Shown: positions 1-9,391, counted from the stretch's first letter. The stretch is 64,000 nucleotides of DNA from Pseudomonas sp. B21-028 (GCF_024749045.1 NZ_CP087184.1:5518001-5582000), one strand, 5' to 3'. Notes: a model not told the origin generated them from the sequence alone. A program made the numbers and translations.

Positions 1-48
1 AAAACGGACAATTCTCATAAATCCCAGTGGCTTCGGAACCGTAAACGC

Positions 49-3027
49 ATGCCATACTCCAAGGCACTCCGATTCCACCAGATGAAGCCACACATGCCCA
101 AAGGATTGCTGCGCGCCCTCGGCGCCCTGTTCACCGCACTGGCCCTCTACAGCCTGCTGGGTTTTCTGATACTGCCAGGCATTGCCTTGCGCATCGCCAA
201 TCAGCAACTGGCCAACCATGCCACGGTGCCGGCCCAGATCCAGCGTATCGAACTCAATCCTTTCAGCCTTGAAGTCACCGTCTGGGGCCTGAATATCGGC
301 GAGCCGGGCAAGGAGCAGGTGGGCTTCGAACGGCTCTACGCCAACCTGCAGATCGACAGCCTGTGGTCCGGCGCCCTGCACCTGGCCGACATCGAACTGG
401 ACAAACCCAAGACCGAGGTGGTGTTCGCCAAGGACGGCCAGTTGAACCTCGTGGGGCTGTTCAAGCTGCCACCCAGCGAGCCGACCCCGGCCGATCCCGA
501 GGCCAAGCCGTTTCCCCTGCGGGTCGACCGGATCAAGCTGACCACCGGTTATGTCCATTTCCAGGACCTTCGCCCCAGCGAACCCATCGAATTTCTCTAC
601 GACACCCTTGATTTCGAGCTGAAGAACCTCAGCACCCTGCCCGACGACAGCGCCGACATGACCCTGGTGGCCGCCGGCCCCGAAGGTGGAAAGATCGACT
701 GGACCGGTAATTTCAGCCTTTCGCCGATCGCGTCCGAGGGCAAGCTCAAGGTCACCGATGGCCAGATGAAACTCTGGTGGCCTTACGTCCGCGACGCGGT
801 ACCGCTGGTGCTGGAGAACGGCATCCTCAATCTGAGCACCGATTACAAGCTCAACCTGGACAAGGGCACCGAGCTGCTGCTCAACAACGTGGCCGTCAGT
901 GTCGCGCCTTTCGCCATCAAGGCCCCCGATGGCCGTCCACTGGCGAAACTCGAACGCCTGGATGTCAGCGAAACCACGGTGGACCTGGCGAAACAACAGG
1001 TGATCGTGGGCAAGATCCGCAGCCAGAAGCTCGAAACCTGGGCGGCACGCGAGGCCGATGGTCAGTTGGACTGGCAGAAACTCTTCGCCAGCCAGCCGAC
1101 CAAACCGCAGGTCAAGGTTGAGCCGGCATCGGCCCCGGCAGCGGCCGACTCCCCCAAACCTGAACCAAAGGCACCCGGCAAGCCGTGGCAGGTGCTATTG
1201 AAGGATGTGCAACTGCGCGATTACCGGGTGCATCTGGCCGACCGCCAGGCGCAACCTGCCGTGGCACTGGACGTCGGCCCGCTGAACCTCGACCTGCAGA
1301 ACTACGACACCCTCAACGGCTCGCCTTTTACCCTCAAGCTTGATAGCGGCGTGGGTAAACAGGGCAAGCTCCTGGCCGACGGCGAAGTCAACCTGAACCC
1401 GATCACCGCCAGGCTCAAGGTCAAGACCCAGGACATCGACCTGCGTGTCGCCCAGGCCTATATCACCCCATTCATTCGCCTGGAGCTGCGCTCGGGAATG
1501 CTCGGCAGCGACCTGGCGGTCGACCTCAAGAGCACCGCGCCGCTGGCCTTCGCGGTCACCGGTCGCGCCCAGGTCGACCAACTGCACACCCTCGACACCC
1601 TCAAGACCCGCGACTTCGTCAAATGGCAGAGCCTGGTGCTCGAAGGCCTCAACTATCAGCACGGCGACAGCCTGTCCATCGACAAGGTCAACCTGTTCCA
1701 GCCTTATGCCCGCTTCATGATCAACAGCGATCGCACCACCAACGTCGATGACTTGCTGGTCCCACAGCCGCCGGACAACGACACGAAGAGCACCACGGCA
1801 AAACCGGCTTCTCAAGAGAAGCCGCTGGGTATCCGCATTGGCGCGATTGCCATCAACGACGGTTCGGCCAACTTCGCCGACTTCAGCCTGACGCCGAATT
1901 TCGCCACCGCCATCCAGCAGCTCAACGGTCAGATCGGCACCATCGACAGCCGCCAGGCCAAACCGGCCAGCGTGGACGTCAAGGGCAAGGTCGACCGCTA
2001 TGCGCCGGTAACGATCAAGGGCGCACTCAACCCTTTCAATCCGATGGAAAGCCTCGATATCGCCACCAGCTTCAAACGGGTGGAGCTGACGACGCTGACG
2101 CCCTACTCCGGCAAATTCGCCGGCTATCGCATCCGCAAGGGCCGACTCAATCTCGACCTGCATTACCGGATCACCAAGGGTCAGCTCCAGGCCGAGAACA
2201 AGGTGGTGGTCGAGCAACTGCAACTGGGGGAAAAGGTCGACAGCCCGGACGCCGTGAGCCTGCCGCTGAAACTGGCCGTCGCGCTGCTGAAGGATTCCGA
2301 GGGCAGGATATCCATCGAGTTGCCGGTGTCCGGCAACCTCAACGACCCGCAATTCAGTGTGATGCCGATTGTCTGGCAGACCCTGCGCAACCTGGTGGTG
2401 CGAGCGGCCCAGGCGCCGTTCAAACTCATCGGCGGGCTGGTGGCCGGCGGTGGCTCGGAAGACCTGGGCAATGTTGCGTTCGCAGCCGGCTCCAGCGACC
2501 TGAGCCCGGAAAGCGAAGGCGTGCTGCTCAAGCTCTCCGAGGCGCTGGCCAAGCGTCCGGAGCTGCGCCTGGAAATCGAAGGCACCGCCGCCGAGAGCAG
2601 CGACGGGCCGCTGCTGGCCAGTCAGCGCCTGGAGCGCGAGTACCAGTACAACTACTACAAGATGCTGCAACGCCGGGGCGACAAGGTTCCAGCCAAGGCT
2701 TCGCTGCTGCAGGTACCGGAGGATGAAAAGGCCCCGCTGCTGGAAGGCATCTACCGAACCCGTCTCAAGACCCAGCCGCCGGCCGAATGGACACAACTGG
2801 ATAAAAAAGCCCGCATCGAAAAACTGCGTGAAGGCGTCATCAAGTTCTGGAGCGGCAGCGACGTATTGCTGCGCGAGCTGGGCCAGGAACGGGCCAGCAG
2901 CATCAAGGACTTCCTGGTGGACAAGGGCCAACTGGCCGATGACCGGGTGTATTTCATCGACGCCAGCCTCGGCCAGGCCGAAAGCGACGGGCGTGTGATC
3001 ACTCCTCTGCATCTGGATGCCGAATAG
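49..3027 (+). CDS. DUF748 domain-containing envelope protein
   Basis: A 992-residue protein with one N-terminal membrane segment (about residues 22-48) followed by a long periplasmic region of AsmA-like character. Repeated beta-rich segments and DUF748-type motifs (for example 'LNLDLHYRITKGQLQAENKV') are visible. An Ala/Pro/Lys-rich linker lies near residues 360-380. The C-terminal 180 residues contain an OmpA-like stretch with 'LRLEIEGTAAES'. Family members are linked to the cell envelope and lipid transport, but no precise role is established. The start is uncertain: ATG codons at 49, 82 and 94 are all in frame and none has a strong ribosome binding site. The gene for a DUF2845 protein begins at the stop codon, so the two are probably co-transcribed. 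Confidence 0.85.
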   Translation: MPYSKALRFHQMKPHMPKGLLRALGALFTALALYSLLGFLILPGIALRIANQQLANHATVPAQIQRIELNPFSLEVTVWGLNIGEPGKEQVGFERLYANLQIDSLWSGALHLADIELDKPKTEVVFAKDGQLNLVGLFKLPPSEPTPADPEAKPFPLRVDRIKLTTGYVHFQDLRPSEPIEFLYDTLDFELKNLSTLPDDSADMTLVAAGPEGGKIDWTGNFSLSPIASEGKLKVTDGQMKLWWPYVRDAVPLVLENGILNLSTDYKLNLDKGTELLLNNVAVSVAPFAIKAPDGRPLAKLERLDVSETTVDLAKQQVIVGKIRSQKLETWAAREADGQLDWQKLFASQPTKPQVKVEPASAPAAADSPKPEPKAPGKPWQVLLKDVQLRDYRVHLADRQAQPAVALDVGPLNLDLQNYDTLNGSPFTLKLDSGVGKQGKLLADGEVNLNPITARLKVKTQDIDLRVAQAYITPFIRLELRSGMLGSDLAVDLKSTAPLAFAVTGRAQVDQLHTLDTLKTRDFVKWQSLVLEGLNYQHGDSLSIDKVNLFQPYARFMINSDRTTNVDDLLVPQPPDNDTKSTTAKPASQEKPLGIRIGAIAINDGSANFADFSLTPNFATAIQQLNGQIGTIDSRQAKPASVDVKGKVDRYAPVTIKGALNPFNPMESLDIATSFKRVELTTLTPYSGKFAGYRIRKGRLNLDLHYRITKGQLQAENKVVVEQLQLGEKVDSPDAVSLPLKLAVALLKDSEGRISIELPVSGNLNDPQFSVMPIVWQTLRNLVVRAAQAPFKLIGGLVAGGGSEDLGNVAFAAGSSDLSPESEGVLLKLSEALAKRPELRLEIEGTAAESSDGPLLASQRLEREYQYNYYKMLQRRGDKVPAKASLLQVPEDEKAPLLEGIYRTRLKTQPPAEWTQLDKKARIEKLREGVIKFWSGSDVLLRELGQERASSIKDFLVDKGQLADDRVYFIDASLGQAESDGRVITPLHLDAE

Positions 3028-3028
3028 G

Positions 3029-3325
3029 ATGAAGCGTCTCTACTGGCTCGGCCTGGGCTTACTGCTCATCACCCCGTACGCATCGGCTGCCGACACATTG
3101 CGTTGCGGCAGCCAGTTGATCAGTGTGGGCGACCGTTCGAGCGAAGTGCTGCAAAAGTGCGGGCAACCGGTGGCGCGGGACGATCTGGGCTACAAACGCA
3201 GCGTCAATCGCCGGGAGGAATATCCGGTAGAGGAGTGGACCTACGGCCCCAACAGCGGCATGTATCAGTTCTTGCGCTTCGAGGGTAATCGGTTGGTGCA
3301 GATCACCAGCCGGCGTGGGCACTGA
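3029..3325 (+). CDS. DUF2845 domain-containing secreted protein
   Basis: A 98-residue protein with a clear Sec signal peptide (MKRLYWLGLGLLLITPYASA, cleavage near ASA-AD). The small mature domain has two cysteines, in 'LRCGSQLISVGD' and 'VLQKCGQP', as expected for DUF2845. The likely start at 3029 places the signal peptide at the N terminus; an in-frame ATG at 3017 overlaps the upstream DUF748 gene. Function unknown, periplasmic. It follows the DUF748 gene with no gap and is probably translated from the same message. Confidence 0.85.
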   Translation: MKRLYWLGLGLLLITPYASAADTLRCGSQLISVGDRSSEVLQKCGQPVARDDLGYKRSVNRREEYPVEEWTYGPNSGMYQFLRFEGNRLVQITSRRGH

Positions 3326-3340
3326 AGCTGGCAATGACTC

Positions 3341-3440
3341 CGCCATCGCGAGCAGGCTCGCTCCCACGGGATCGGCGCCGACCGTACACTTTTGGAACAA
3401 CCCAGAACCAATGTGGGAGCGAGCCTGCTCGCGATGGCGG
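3341..3440. repeat. REPIN (inverted pair of family-A REP palindromes)
   Basis: Two REP units face each other: CGCCATCGCGAGCAGGCTCG at the left end and the reverse complement at the right end, with a spacer of about 40 bp. This is the most common intergenic repeat of the window and resembles REPINs described in P. fluorescens. It lies between the stop of the DUF2845 gene and the terminator of the convergent BON gene. Confidence 0.9.
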
Positions 3441-3483
3441 TAGACGAGCCAACACAAGTGCCGACTGACTTTCACCCAAAATA

Positions 3484-3512
3484 AAACAGGCCCCCGGCAA
3501 ATGCCGAGGGCC
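3484..3512 (-). terminator. Rho-independent terminator of the BON gene
   Basis: Read on the minus strand, the sequence folds as CAGGCCCTCGGC / GCCGGGGGCCTG with a short ATTT loop, followed by TTTTATTTT. It lies about 110 bp downstream of the BON gene stop codon, so it should end that transcript. Confidence 0.8.
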
Positions 3513-3622
3513 TGTGGCGGCCACGTCCCTGTGGCCTTTCGCATGAACTCCAAAGCAACGGCAAACGTATGACACAGCCCGTTTGCCGCGCCCTCTCCCA
3601 GTCCAGGCGAGAAGTCTTGGCC

Positions 3623-3976
3623 TTATTCGGCCTTCAGGCCATCAGCCGATACGGCTTTGACGCCTTTGATTTTCTTGGCGATTGCTACGGCGGTGGTCTT
3701 TTGAGCGTCGGTAATGGCTACGGTTGAAGACAGGGATACGACGCCTTTGTTGGTTTCAACCTTGATGTCAGAACCTGGGATACCTTTTTCGGTAATCAGA
3801 TCAGCTTTGACCTTGGTGGTGATCCAGGTGTCCTTGGTTTCTTCCTTGGCTTTAGTCACTTCACCAGCAGCCAACATCATCGGAGCCTGGGTCGCTTGAG
3901 CAGTCTCGGCAAATGCGTTAGCCATGGTCAAGGTCAGTGCGGCAGCAGTAGCGGCAGTGATAGCGAACTTCTTCAT
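3623..3976 (-). CDS. BON domain-containing periplasmic protein (OsmY-like)
   Basis: A 117-residue protein with a signal peptide (MKKFAITAATAAALTLTMANAFA) and one BON domain from about residue 48 to the C terminus. The BON features 'DTWITTKVKADLITEKGIPG' and 'NKGVVSLSSTV' are recognisable. BON proteins such as OsmY and Kbp bind membranes or potassium and are often stress induced. The gene stands alone, with a good ribosome binding site (ACAGGAG) before the ATG, a hairpin terminator downstream and a sigma54-type promoter upstream at 4042-4058. Codon use is less GC-biased than its neighbours, with many A/T-ending codons, as seen in highly expressed Pseudomonas genes. Confidence 0.9.
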   Translation of the reverse strand: MKKFAITAATAAALTLTMANAFAETAQATQAPMMLAAGEVTKAKEETKDTWITTKVKADLITEKGIPGSDIKVETNKGVVSLSSTVAITDAQKTTAVAIAKKIKGVKAVSADGLKAE

Positions 3977-4041
3977 ACGAGTAACTCCTGTTTTTCTCAG
4001 AAACTGCCGGAGGTGTATCCCGGCAGGGTTATCAGGAGTAG

Positions 4042-4058
4042 TGCGAAGGGTGTGCCAG
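4042..4058 (-). promoter_or_regulatory. Putative sigma54 promoter of the BON gene
   Basis: On the minus strand the sequence CTGGCACACCCTTCGCA contains GG and GC separated by exactly 10 bases, matching the RpoN pattern TGGCAC-N5-TTGCA except for one base in the -12 element. It lies 65 bp upstream of the BON start codon, which would give a leader of about 50 nt. No activator site was identified. Confidence 0.6.
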
Positions 4059-4208
4059 TTTTTAGGCGTTCATTAATTCCTTTTAAATCAGACAGTTAAC
4101 CGAAACGGCAACTTTCAAAATCATGCAAAATGCAATGAGCTGTTGATTTAGGACATGCAAGTTGCGGGTTTTGGGTCTCTCTAAGCTTATGAAATAAGGA
4201 GATTTTTT

Positions 4209-4320
4209 TGTGACGAGGGGAACTGGGCTTATTCCCGCTGGCCTAGTTGCCGCCCAGCGCGCAGAGGTCCTTATTATGGAGTTGCTACGCAGCCCAGCAG
4301 GAGTACGCTCCCTCGTCACA
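4209..4320. repeat. Degenerate family-B inverted repeat
   Basis: The ends are TGTGACGAGGGG and CCCTCGTCACA, with 'CTACGCAGCCCAGCAGGAGTA' inside the right arm. This matches the family-B element found elsewhere in the window (TGTGGCGAGGGG ... CCCCTCGCCACA), but with GAC replacing GGC in both arms. The paired change keeps the arms complementary. It fills most of the gap between the BON gene region and pilA. Confidence 0.7.
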
Positions 4321-4331
4321 GACTGTTCGCC

Positions 4332-4742
4332 TTATACGCCCGGGCACCCTTTAGGGGCGAATTCCTTAGCCGCGGTGGTAGCACAAGTCCACACGCCGTT
4401 CCCATCACGAGTAAGAGTAATTGTTTTGCCCAGTACCGGGCCGGGAGCATTGAGCAGGGTGCAGCCAATGCTACCCTTGCCGGTAGTGGCGGAGCCTGAA
4501 GCGGTCATGGTGCAATTGCCGGTTGTTGCCGTTCCACCGATGGTCTCCAAGCTTGGATCAGTACCCTGGTTGATCATATCCTCGAACGGCACCTTCAACG
4601 CGGTCGCTTCCGCCACCGCCGCCGTTACCTTGGCCCGCGCCTGATACTTGGAATATTGCGGCAACGCAAACGTCGCCAGAATGCCGATGATCGCCACGAC
4701 GATCAGCAGCTCGATCAGGGTAAAACCATTCTGCTTGCTCAT
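4332..4742 (-). CDS. pilA: Type IV major pilin PilA
   Basis: A 136-residue prepilin, the main subunit of the type IV pilus. The short leader MSKQNG is cut by PilD before the Phe of FTLIELLIVVAIIGI, and Glu5 of the mature protein is present. The N-terminal hydrophobic helix is followed by a globular domain with four cysteines; the C-terminal pair (in 'VWTCATT' and 'KGCPGV') should form the disulfide loop. The start at 4742 is chosen because GGAG lies six bases upstream and it gives the usual six-residue leader; a longer frame reaches 4799. The gene is divergent from pilBCD, as in P. aeruginosa. A sigma54 promoter at 4790-4806 points to PilS/PilR control. Confidence 0.95.
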   Translation of the reverse strand: MSKQNGFTLIELLIVVAIIGILATFALPQYSKYQARAKVTAAVAEATALKVPFEDMINQGTDPSLETIGGTATTGNCTMTASGSATTGKGSIGCTLLNAPGPVLGKTITLTRDGNGVWTCATTAAKEFAPKGCPGV

Positions 4743-4789
4743 AGACATCTCCATTACATGAGGCGAAATCTCATGGTTGGAGGGGGCGT

Positions 4790-4806
4790 TGCACGGCACA
4801 TGCCAA
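4790..4806 (-). promoter_or_regulatory. Sigma54 promoter of pilA
   Basis: The minus-strand sequence TTGGCATGTGCCGTGCA has GG-N10-GC spacing and matches the RpoN consensus TTGGCACG-N4-TTGCA at all but two of the informative positions. Transcription would begin near 4778, about 36 nt before the pilA ATG. P. aeruginosa pilA is known to be PilR/RpoN dependent, and both pilS and pilR are present in this window. Confidence 0.85.
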
Positions 4807-4965
4807 CCCCTCCAGCCCAGCCAGCAAGGGGCCTAAGCCCACAGACGCCCTACGTCCTACTCCAACATCCGCACTATCTGACGTTTTTTGTCACCTGGCC
4901 CCGCTGGTTTGGCGTCGATGCTTGACTAGGCTATAAGTCATGAACTGTCAGCAGTCGGTATCCCC

Positions 4966-6666
4966 ATGAATGACATCGCCCTCAGCGGCCTGACCAAGCA
5001 ACTGGTGCTGGCCGAGCTGATCACCGAACAAAGCGCGCAGCAGGCGCAGCAGCAAGCCCAACGCAACCGCATGCCCCTGGTCAGCTACCTGGTGCAGAAC
5101 AAACTGGTCCAGAGTCGCCAGGTTGCGGAAATCGCCTCGGAGCATTTCGGCGTCGCCCTGCTGGACCTCAACAGCCTGGACAAGGAAAGCCAGCCCACCG
5201 GCCTGGTCAGTGAAAAACTGGTCCGGCAACACCATGCCCTGCCGCTGTGGCGGCGCGGCAACAAGCTGTTCGTGGGAATCTCCGACCCCACCAACCACCA
5301 GGCCATCAACGACATCCAGTTCAGTACCGGCCTGACCGCCGAGGCCATCCTGGTGGAGGACGACAAACTCAGCGATGCCATCGAGAAGTTTTTCGAGTCC
5401 AGCACCACGGGCCTGGAAGGCATGGGTGATGTCGACCTCGATGGCCTGGACATCGAGTCGGACGACGATCGCAAGCAGGACGCCATTACCGGCCAGGATA
5501 CCGACGACGCGCCGGTGGTGCGGTTCGTCAACAAGATGCTGCTGGACGCGATCAAGGGCGGTTCTTCCGACCTGCACTTCGAACCCTATGAAAAATCCTA
5601 CCGGGTGCGTGTGCGCACCGATGGCATGCTGCGGGAAGTGGCCAGGCCGCCGACCCAACTGGCCAGCCGCATCGCCGCGCGCCTGAAGGTCATGGCCAGC
5701 CTGGATATTTCCGAGCGGCGCAAGCCGCAGGACGGCCGGTTGAAAATGCGCCTGTCGAAAACCAAGTCCATCGACTTCCGGGTCAATACCCTGCCCACGC
5801 TCTGGGGCGAAAAAGTAGTGATCCGGATCCTCGACCCTTCCAGTGCGCAAATGGGCATCGATGCCCTGGGCTACGAACCGGATCAGAAGGAGCTCTACCT
5901 CGCGGCCCTCAAGCAACCACAAGGGCTGATCCTGGTGACCGGGCCAACCGGCTCGGGCAAGACTGTCTCGCTCTACACCGGCTTGAATATCCTCAATACC
6001 GTGGACATCAACATCTCCACCGCCGAAGACCCGGTGGAAATCAACATGGAAGGCATCAACCAGGTCAACGTGACCCCGCGTCAGGGACTGGACTTTGCCC
6101 AGGCCCTGCGCTCGTTCCTGCGCCAGGACCCGGACGTGATCATGGTGGGTGAGATCCGCGACCTGGAAACGGCGGAAATCGCCATCAAGGCGGCCCAGAC
6201 CGGGCACATGGTGCTCTCCACCCTGCACACCAACAGCGCCGCCGAAACCCTGATCCGCTTGCAGAACATGGGCATCCCCGGCTTCAACATCGCCACGGCG
6301 GTCCACTTGATCATCGCCCAGCGCCTGGCGCGAAAACTGTGCAGCCAATGCAAGAAAGCCACGGAGATTCCCGAGGAGACCCTGCTCAAGGAAGGCTTCC
6401 CCAAGGAACGCATCGGCTCATTCACGATCTATGAGCCGGTCGGTTGCGAACAGTGCAACAGTGGCTACAAAGGACGCGTGGGGGTTTACGAAGTGGTGAA
6501 AAATACGCCCGAACTGCAACGGCTGATCATGGCCGAAGGCAATTCCCTGGAAATCGACCTGCAAATGCGCAAAGACGGTTTCAATGACCTGCGCACTTCA
6601 GGGCTGCTCAAAGTGATGCAAGGCGTGACCAGCCTGGAAGAAATCAACCGGGTCACCAAGGACTGA
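4966..6666 (+). CDS. pilB: Type IV pilus assembly ATPase PilB
   Basis: A 566-residue cytoplasmic GspE/PilB-family ATPase that powers pilus extension. It has an N-terminal MshEN-type domain (about 1-145) and a C-terminal RecA-like ATPase core. The Walker A motif GPTGSGKT lies at residues 326-333, the Walker B region DPDVIMVGEIRD at 388-399, and a zinc-binding tetracysteine comprises C459, C462, C494 and C497. Length matches P. aeruginosa PilB (566 residues). It starts the pilB-pilC-pilD operon, with two bases separating its stop from pilC. The ribosome binding site before the ATG is weak. Confidence 0.97.
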   Translation: MNDIALSGLTKQLVLAELITEQSAQQAQQQAQRNRMPLVSYLVQNKLVQSRQVAEIASEHFGVALLDLNSLDKESQPTGLVSEKLVRQHHALPLWRRGNKLFVGISDPTNHQAINDIQFSTGLTAEAILVEDDKLSDAIEKFFESSTTGLEGMGDVDLDGLDIESDDDRKQDAITGQDTDDAPVVRFVNKMLLDAIKGGSSDLHFEPYEKSYRVRVRTDGMLREVARPPTQLASRIAARLKVMASLDISERRKPQDGRLKMRLSKTKSIDFRVNTLPTLWGEKVVIRILDPSSAQMGIDALGYEPDQKELYLAALKQPQGLILVTGPTGSGKTVSLYTGLNILNTVDINISTAEDPVEINMEGINQVNVTPRQGLDFAQALRSFLRQDPDVIMVGEIRDLETAEIAIKAAQTGHMVLSTLHTNSAAETLIRLQNMGIPGFNIATAVHLIIAQRLARKLCSQCKKATEIPEETLLKEGFPKERIGSFTIYEPVGCEQCNSGYKGRVGVYEVVKNTPELQRLIMAEGNSLEIDLQMRKDGFNDLRTSGLLKVMQGVTSLEEINRVTKD

Positions 6667-6668
6667 AC

Positions 6669-7886
6669 ATGGCGGTCAAGGCAGTAAAAACCGATACCTA
6701 CACCTGGGAAGGCAAAGACCGCAAAGGCACGAAGATGTCCGGCGAGCTGACCGGCCAGAGCCCGGCGCTGGTCAAGGCGCAATTGCGCAAACAAGGCATC
6801 AACCCGGAAAAGGTACGCAAGAAATCCACGTCGATATTCAGTAAGGGTAAACGCATCAAGCCGCTGGATATCGCCCTCTTCACCCGCCAGATGGCGACGA
6901 TGCTCAAGGCCGGTGTCCCCCTGCTGCAAGCCTTCGACATCATTGGCGAGGGCTTCGACAATGCCAACATGCGCAAGCTGGTGGACGAGGTGAAACAGGA
7001 GGTCGCCGCCGGCAACAGTTTCGCCGCGTCGTTGCGCAAGTGCCCGCAATACTTCGATGAGCTGTACTGCAACCTGGTCGACGCGGGTGAACAGGCCGGC
7101 GCCCTGGACACCCTGCTGGACCGGGTCGCGACCTACAAGGAAAAGAGCGAGGCCCTCAAGGCCAAGATCAAGAAAGCCATGACCTATCCGGCGGCCGTTG
7201 TAGTCGTCGCGGCAGTGGTCACCGGTATTCTGCTGGTCAAAGTGGTGCCGCAATTCGAATCGGTATTCTCCGGGTTCGGGGCACAATTACCTGCGTTCAC
7301 GCTGATGGTCATCGGTCTGTCGGAGTTCATGCAAGAGTCGTGGTGGCTGCTGCTCGGCGCAGTGGCGGGCGCATTCTTTGGCGTGAAGTATGCGCTCAAG
7401 CACTCCCAGGGCTTTCGTGACTGGCGCGATAAATGGCTGCTCAAACTGCCGCTGGTCGGCGCCCTGATGTACAAGTCCGCGGTAGCCCGCTACGCCCGGA
7501 CGCTCTCCACCACCTTCGCCGCCGGTGTGCCACTGGTGGAGGCGCTGGACTCGGTCTCCGGCGCCACCGGCAACGTGGTGTTCAAACGTGCGGTCCAGCG
7601 CATCCGGCAAGATGTCTCGACCGGCATGCAGTTGAATTTTTCCATGCGCGCCTCAGGCATCTTCCCGAACCTGGCGATCCAGATGACCGCCATTGGCGAG
7701 GAGTCCGGGGCGCTGGACGACATGCTCGACAAGGTGGCAGGTTTTTATGAGGCCGAGGTCGACAACCTGGTGGACAACCTCACCAGCCTGATGGAACCGT
7801 TCATCATGGTGGTCCTGGGGGTGGTCGTCGGCGGTCTGGTGGTTGCCATGTACCTGCCCATCTTTCAACTCGGCTCTGCGATCTGA
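6669..7886 (+). CDS. pilC: Type IV pilus inner membrane platform protein PilC
   Basis: A 405-residue GspF/PilC-family protein that forms the inner membrane platform on which PilB and the retraction ATPases act. Two T2SSF domains are visible (about residues 68-190 and 270-395). The first begins with 'IALFTRQMATMLKAGVPL' and the second with 'YARTLSTTFAAGVPLVEAL'. Three hydrophobic segments lie near residues 176-195, 215-240 and 375-397. The gene is two bases downstream of pilB and one base upstream of pilD. Confidence 0.97.
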   Translation: MAVKAVKTDTYTWEGKDRKGTKMSGELTGQSPALVKAQLRKQGINPEKVRKKSTSIFSKGKRIKPLDIALFTRQMATMLKAGVPLLQAFDIIGEGFDNANMRKLVDEVKQEVAAGNSFAASLRKCPQYFDELYCNLVDAGEQAGALDTLLDRVATYKEKSEALKAKIKKAMTYPAAVVVVAAVVTGILLVKVVPQFESVFSGFGAQLPAFTLMVIGLSEFMQESWWLLLGAVAGAFFGVKYALKHSQGFRDWRDKWLLKLPLVGALMYKSAVARYARTLSTTFAAGVPLVEALDSVSGATGNVVFKRAVQRIRQDVSTGMQLNFSMRASGIFPNLAIQMTAIGEESGALDDMLDKVAGFYEAEVDNLVDNLTSLMEPFIMVVLGVVVGGLVVAMYLPIFQLGSAI

Positions 7887-7887
7887 C

Positions 7888-8757
7888 ATGCCTTTGACCG
7901 AATTCTTTGCGCTTTATCCCCTGGCCTTTGTGCTGACGGCGCTTTTGCTCGGGCTGATCGTTGGCAGCTTCCTCAACGTGCTGGTGTGGCGCCTGCCCAA
8001 GATGCTCACCCGGGAATGGCGGCTGCAAGCCCACGACCTGCTGGGCCTGCCTGCCGAAACGCCCGGCCCGGCCTATAACCTGATGCTGCCCCATTCCCAA
8101 TGCCCCCACTGCGACCACCGCATCCGGGCCTGGGAAAATATCCCGTTGTTCAGCTACCTCGCACTGCATGGCCGCTGTTCCAGTTGCGCCACCCCCATCG
8201 GTCGACGCTACCCCCTCACCGAGCTGGCCTGCGGCGCGCTGTCGGCGTTCGTCGCCTGGCATTTCGGCTTTGGCTGGCAGGCCGCGCTGGTGATGGTCTT
8301 GAGTTGGGGCCTGCTGGGCATGAGCCTGATCGATGCCGAACATCAATTACTGCCCGATATCCTGGTGCTGCCGTTGTTGTGGCTGGGGCTGATCGTCAAC
8401 AGCTTCGAGGTGTTCGTCTCGTTGAAGCAGGCGATGTGGGGCGCGGTGGCCGGCTATCTGGCGCTGTGGTCGGTATTCTGGGTCTTCAAGTTGATCACCG
8501 GCAAGGAAGGCATGGGCTACGGCGACTTCAAGTTGCTGGCGATGCTGGGAGCCTGGGGCGGCTGGCAGATCCTGCCGCTGACGCTACTGCTCTCGTCGCT
8601 GGTGGGCGCCGTGGTCGGGGTCATTGTGTTGCGCATGCGAAATGCTCCGGCTTCGACACAGATCCCCTTTGGACCCTATTTGGCCATTGCCGGCTGGATT
8701 GCCTTGCTCTGGGGTGGTCAAATAACCGACTTCTATTGGCACTCTGTCGGTTTCTAA
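7888..8757 (+). CDS. pilD: Prepilin peptidase / N-methyltransferase PilD
   Basis: A 289-residue polytopic membrane aspartyl protease that removes prepilin leaders and methylates the new N terminus. The catalytic aspartates are D149 (in '[12 protein letters not shown]') and D213 (in the GYGDFK motif). A cytoplasmic zinc site is formed by C72, C75, C97 and C100. The start at 7888 ([14 protein letters not shown]) gives the usual N terminus; a longer frame from 7843 would overlap pilC by 44 bp. It should process PilA, the minor pilins of this window and type II secretion pseudopilins. Confidence 0.97.
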   Translation: MPLTEFFALYPLAFVLTALLLGLIVGSFLNVLVWRLPKMLTREWRLQAHDLLGLPAETPGPAYNLMLPHSQCPHCDHRIRAWENIPLFSYLALHGRCSSCATPIGRRYPLTELACGALSAFVAWHFGFGWQAALVMVLSWGLLGMSLIDAEHQLLPDILVLPLLWLGLIVNSFEVFVSLKQAMWGAVAGYLALWSVFWVFKLITGKEGMGYGDFKLLAMLGAWGGWQILPLTLLLSSLVGAVVGVIVLRMRNAPASTQIPFGPYLAIAGWIALLWGGQITDFYWHSVGF

Positions 8758-8767
8758 TGATTTCCTT

Positions 8768-9391
8768 ATGAACAATCCCGTGGAAAGACCCTGGATTCTT
8801 GGCCTGACCGGCGGCATCGGCAGCGGTAAAAGTGCCGCCGCCCAGCACTTCATCGACCTGGGCGTACATGTGATCGACGCCGATCATGCAGCGCGCTGGG
8901 TGGTCGAGCCGGGGCGTCCGGCGCTGGTGGAAATCGCTGAGCACTTCGGCCCGGACGTACTCCAGGCCGACGGTACGCTGGATCGCGCGGCCCTGCGCAA
9001 GCTGATTTTCGAGAACGCCGATGAGCGCCGCTGGCTCGAAGCGCTGCTGCATCCGTTGATCGCCGACGAAATTGCCCACCACCTGGCCCAGGCCCGATCG
9101 TCATACGCAATCCTCGTCTCGCCACTGTTGATCGAGTCAGGACAGTACGCCATGACCCAACGCATCCTGGTGATCGACGCGCCCGAACAACTTCAGATCG
9201 AACGGACCTTGCAGCGCGACCGGATCAGCGAGCAACAGGTCCAGGCGATCCTCAAGGCTCAATCCGGCCGCCAGGATCGCCTGGACCATGCCGACGACGT
9301 GGTGGTCAACGACCGCGACCTCGCCTGGCTGCACAGCGAGGTCGAACGCCTGCATCATTTCTACCTTACATTGCTTGGAGGCCAATCATGA
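8768..9391 (+). CDS. coaE: Dephospho-CoA kinase
   Basis: A 207-residue P-loop kinase that phosphorylates the 3'-hydroxyl of dephospho-CoA in the last step of coenzyme A synthesis. The Walker A motif GGIGSGKS lies at residues 15-22, followed by 'VIDADHAAR' and the 'HPLI' motif typical of CoaE. It follows pilD after 10 bp and overlaps yacG by 4 bp (ATGA), an arrangement conserved as pilD-coaE-yacG in pseudomonads. Confidence 0.97.
   Translation: MNNPVERPWILGLTGGIGSGKSAAAQHFIDLGVHVIDADHAARWVVEPGRPALVEIAEHFGPDVLQADGTLDRAALRKLIFENADERRWLEALLHPLIADEIAHHLAQARSSYAILVSPLLIESGQYAMTQRILVIDAPEQLQIERTLQRDRISEQQVQAILKAQSGRQDRLDHADDVVVNDRDLAWLHSEVERLHHFYLTLLGGQS

Noticed and set aside
1195..3012. A 605-residue open frame antisense to the DUF748 gene
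   Set aside because: Shadow of the real gene; no start signal, no domain, biased composition.
4083..4319. A 78-residue open frame in the BON-pilA gap
   Set aside because: It lies across a degenerate family-B repeat and an AT-rich stretch and lacks a start signal.
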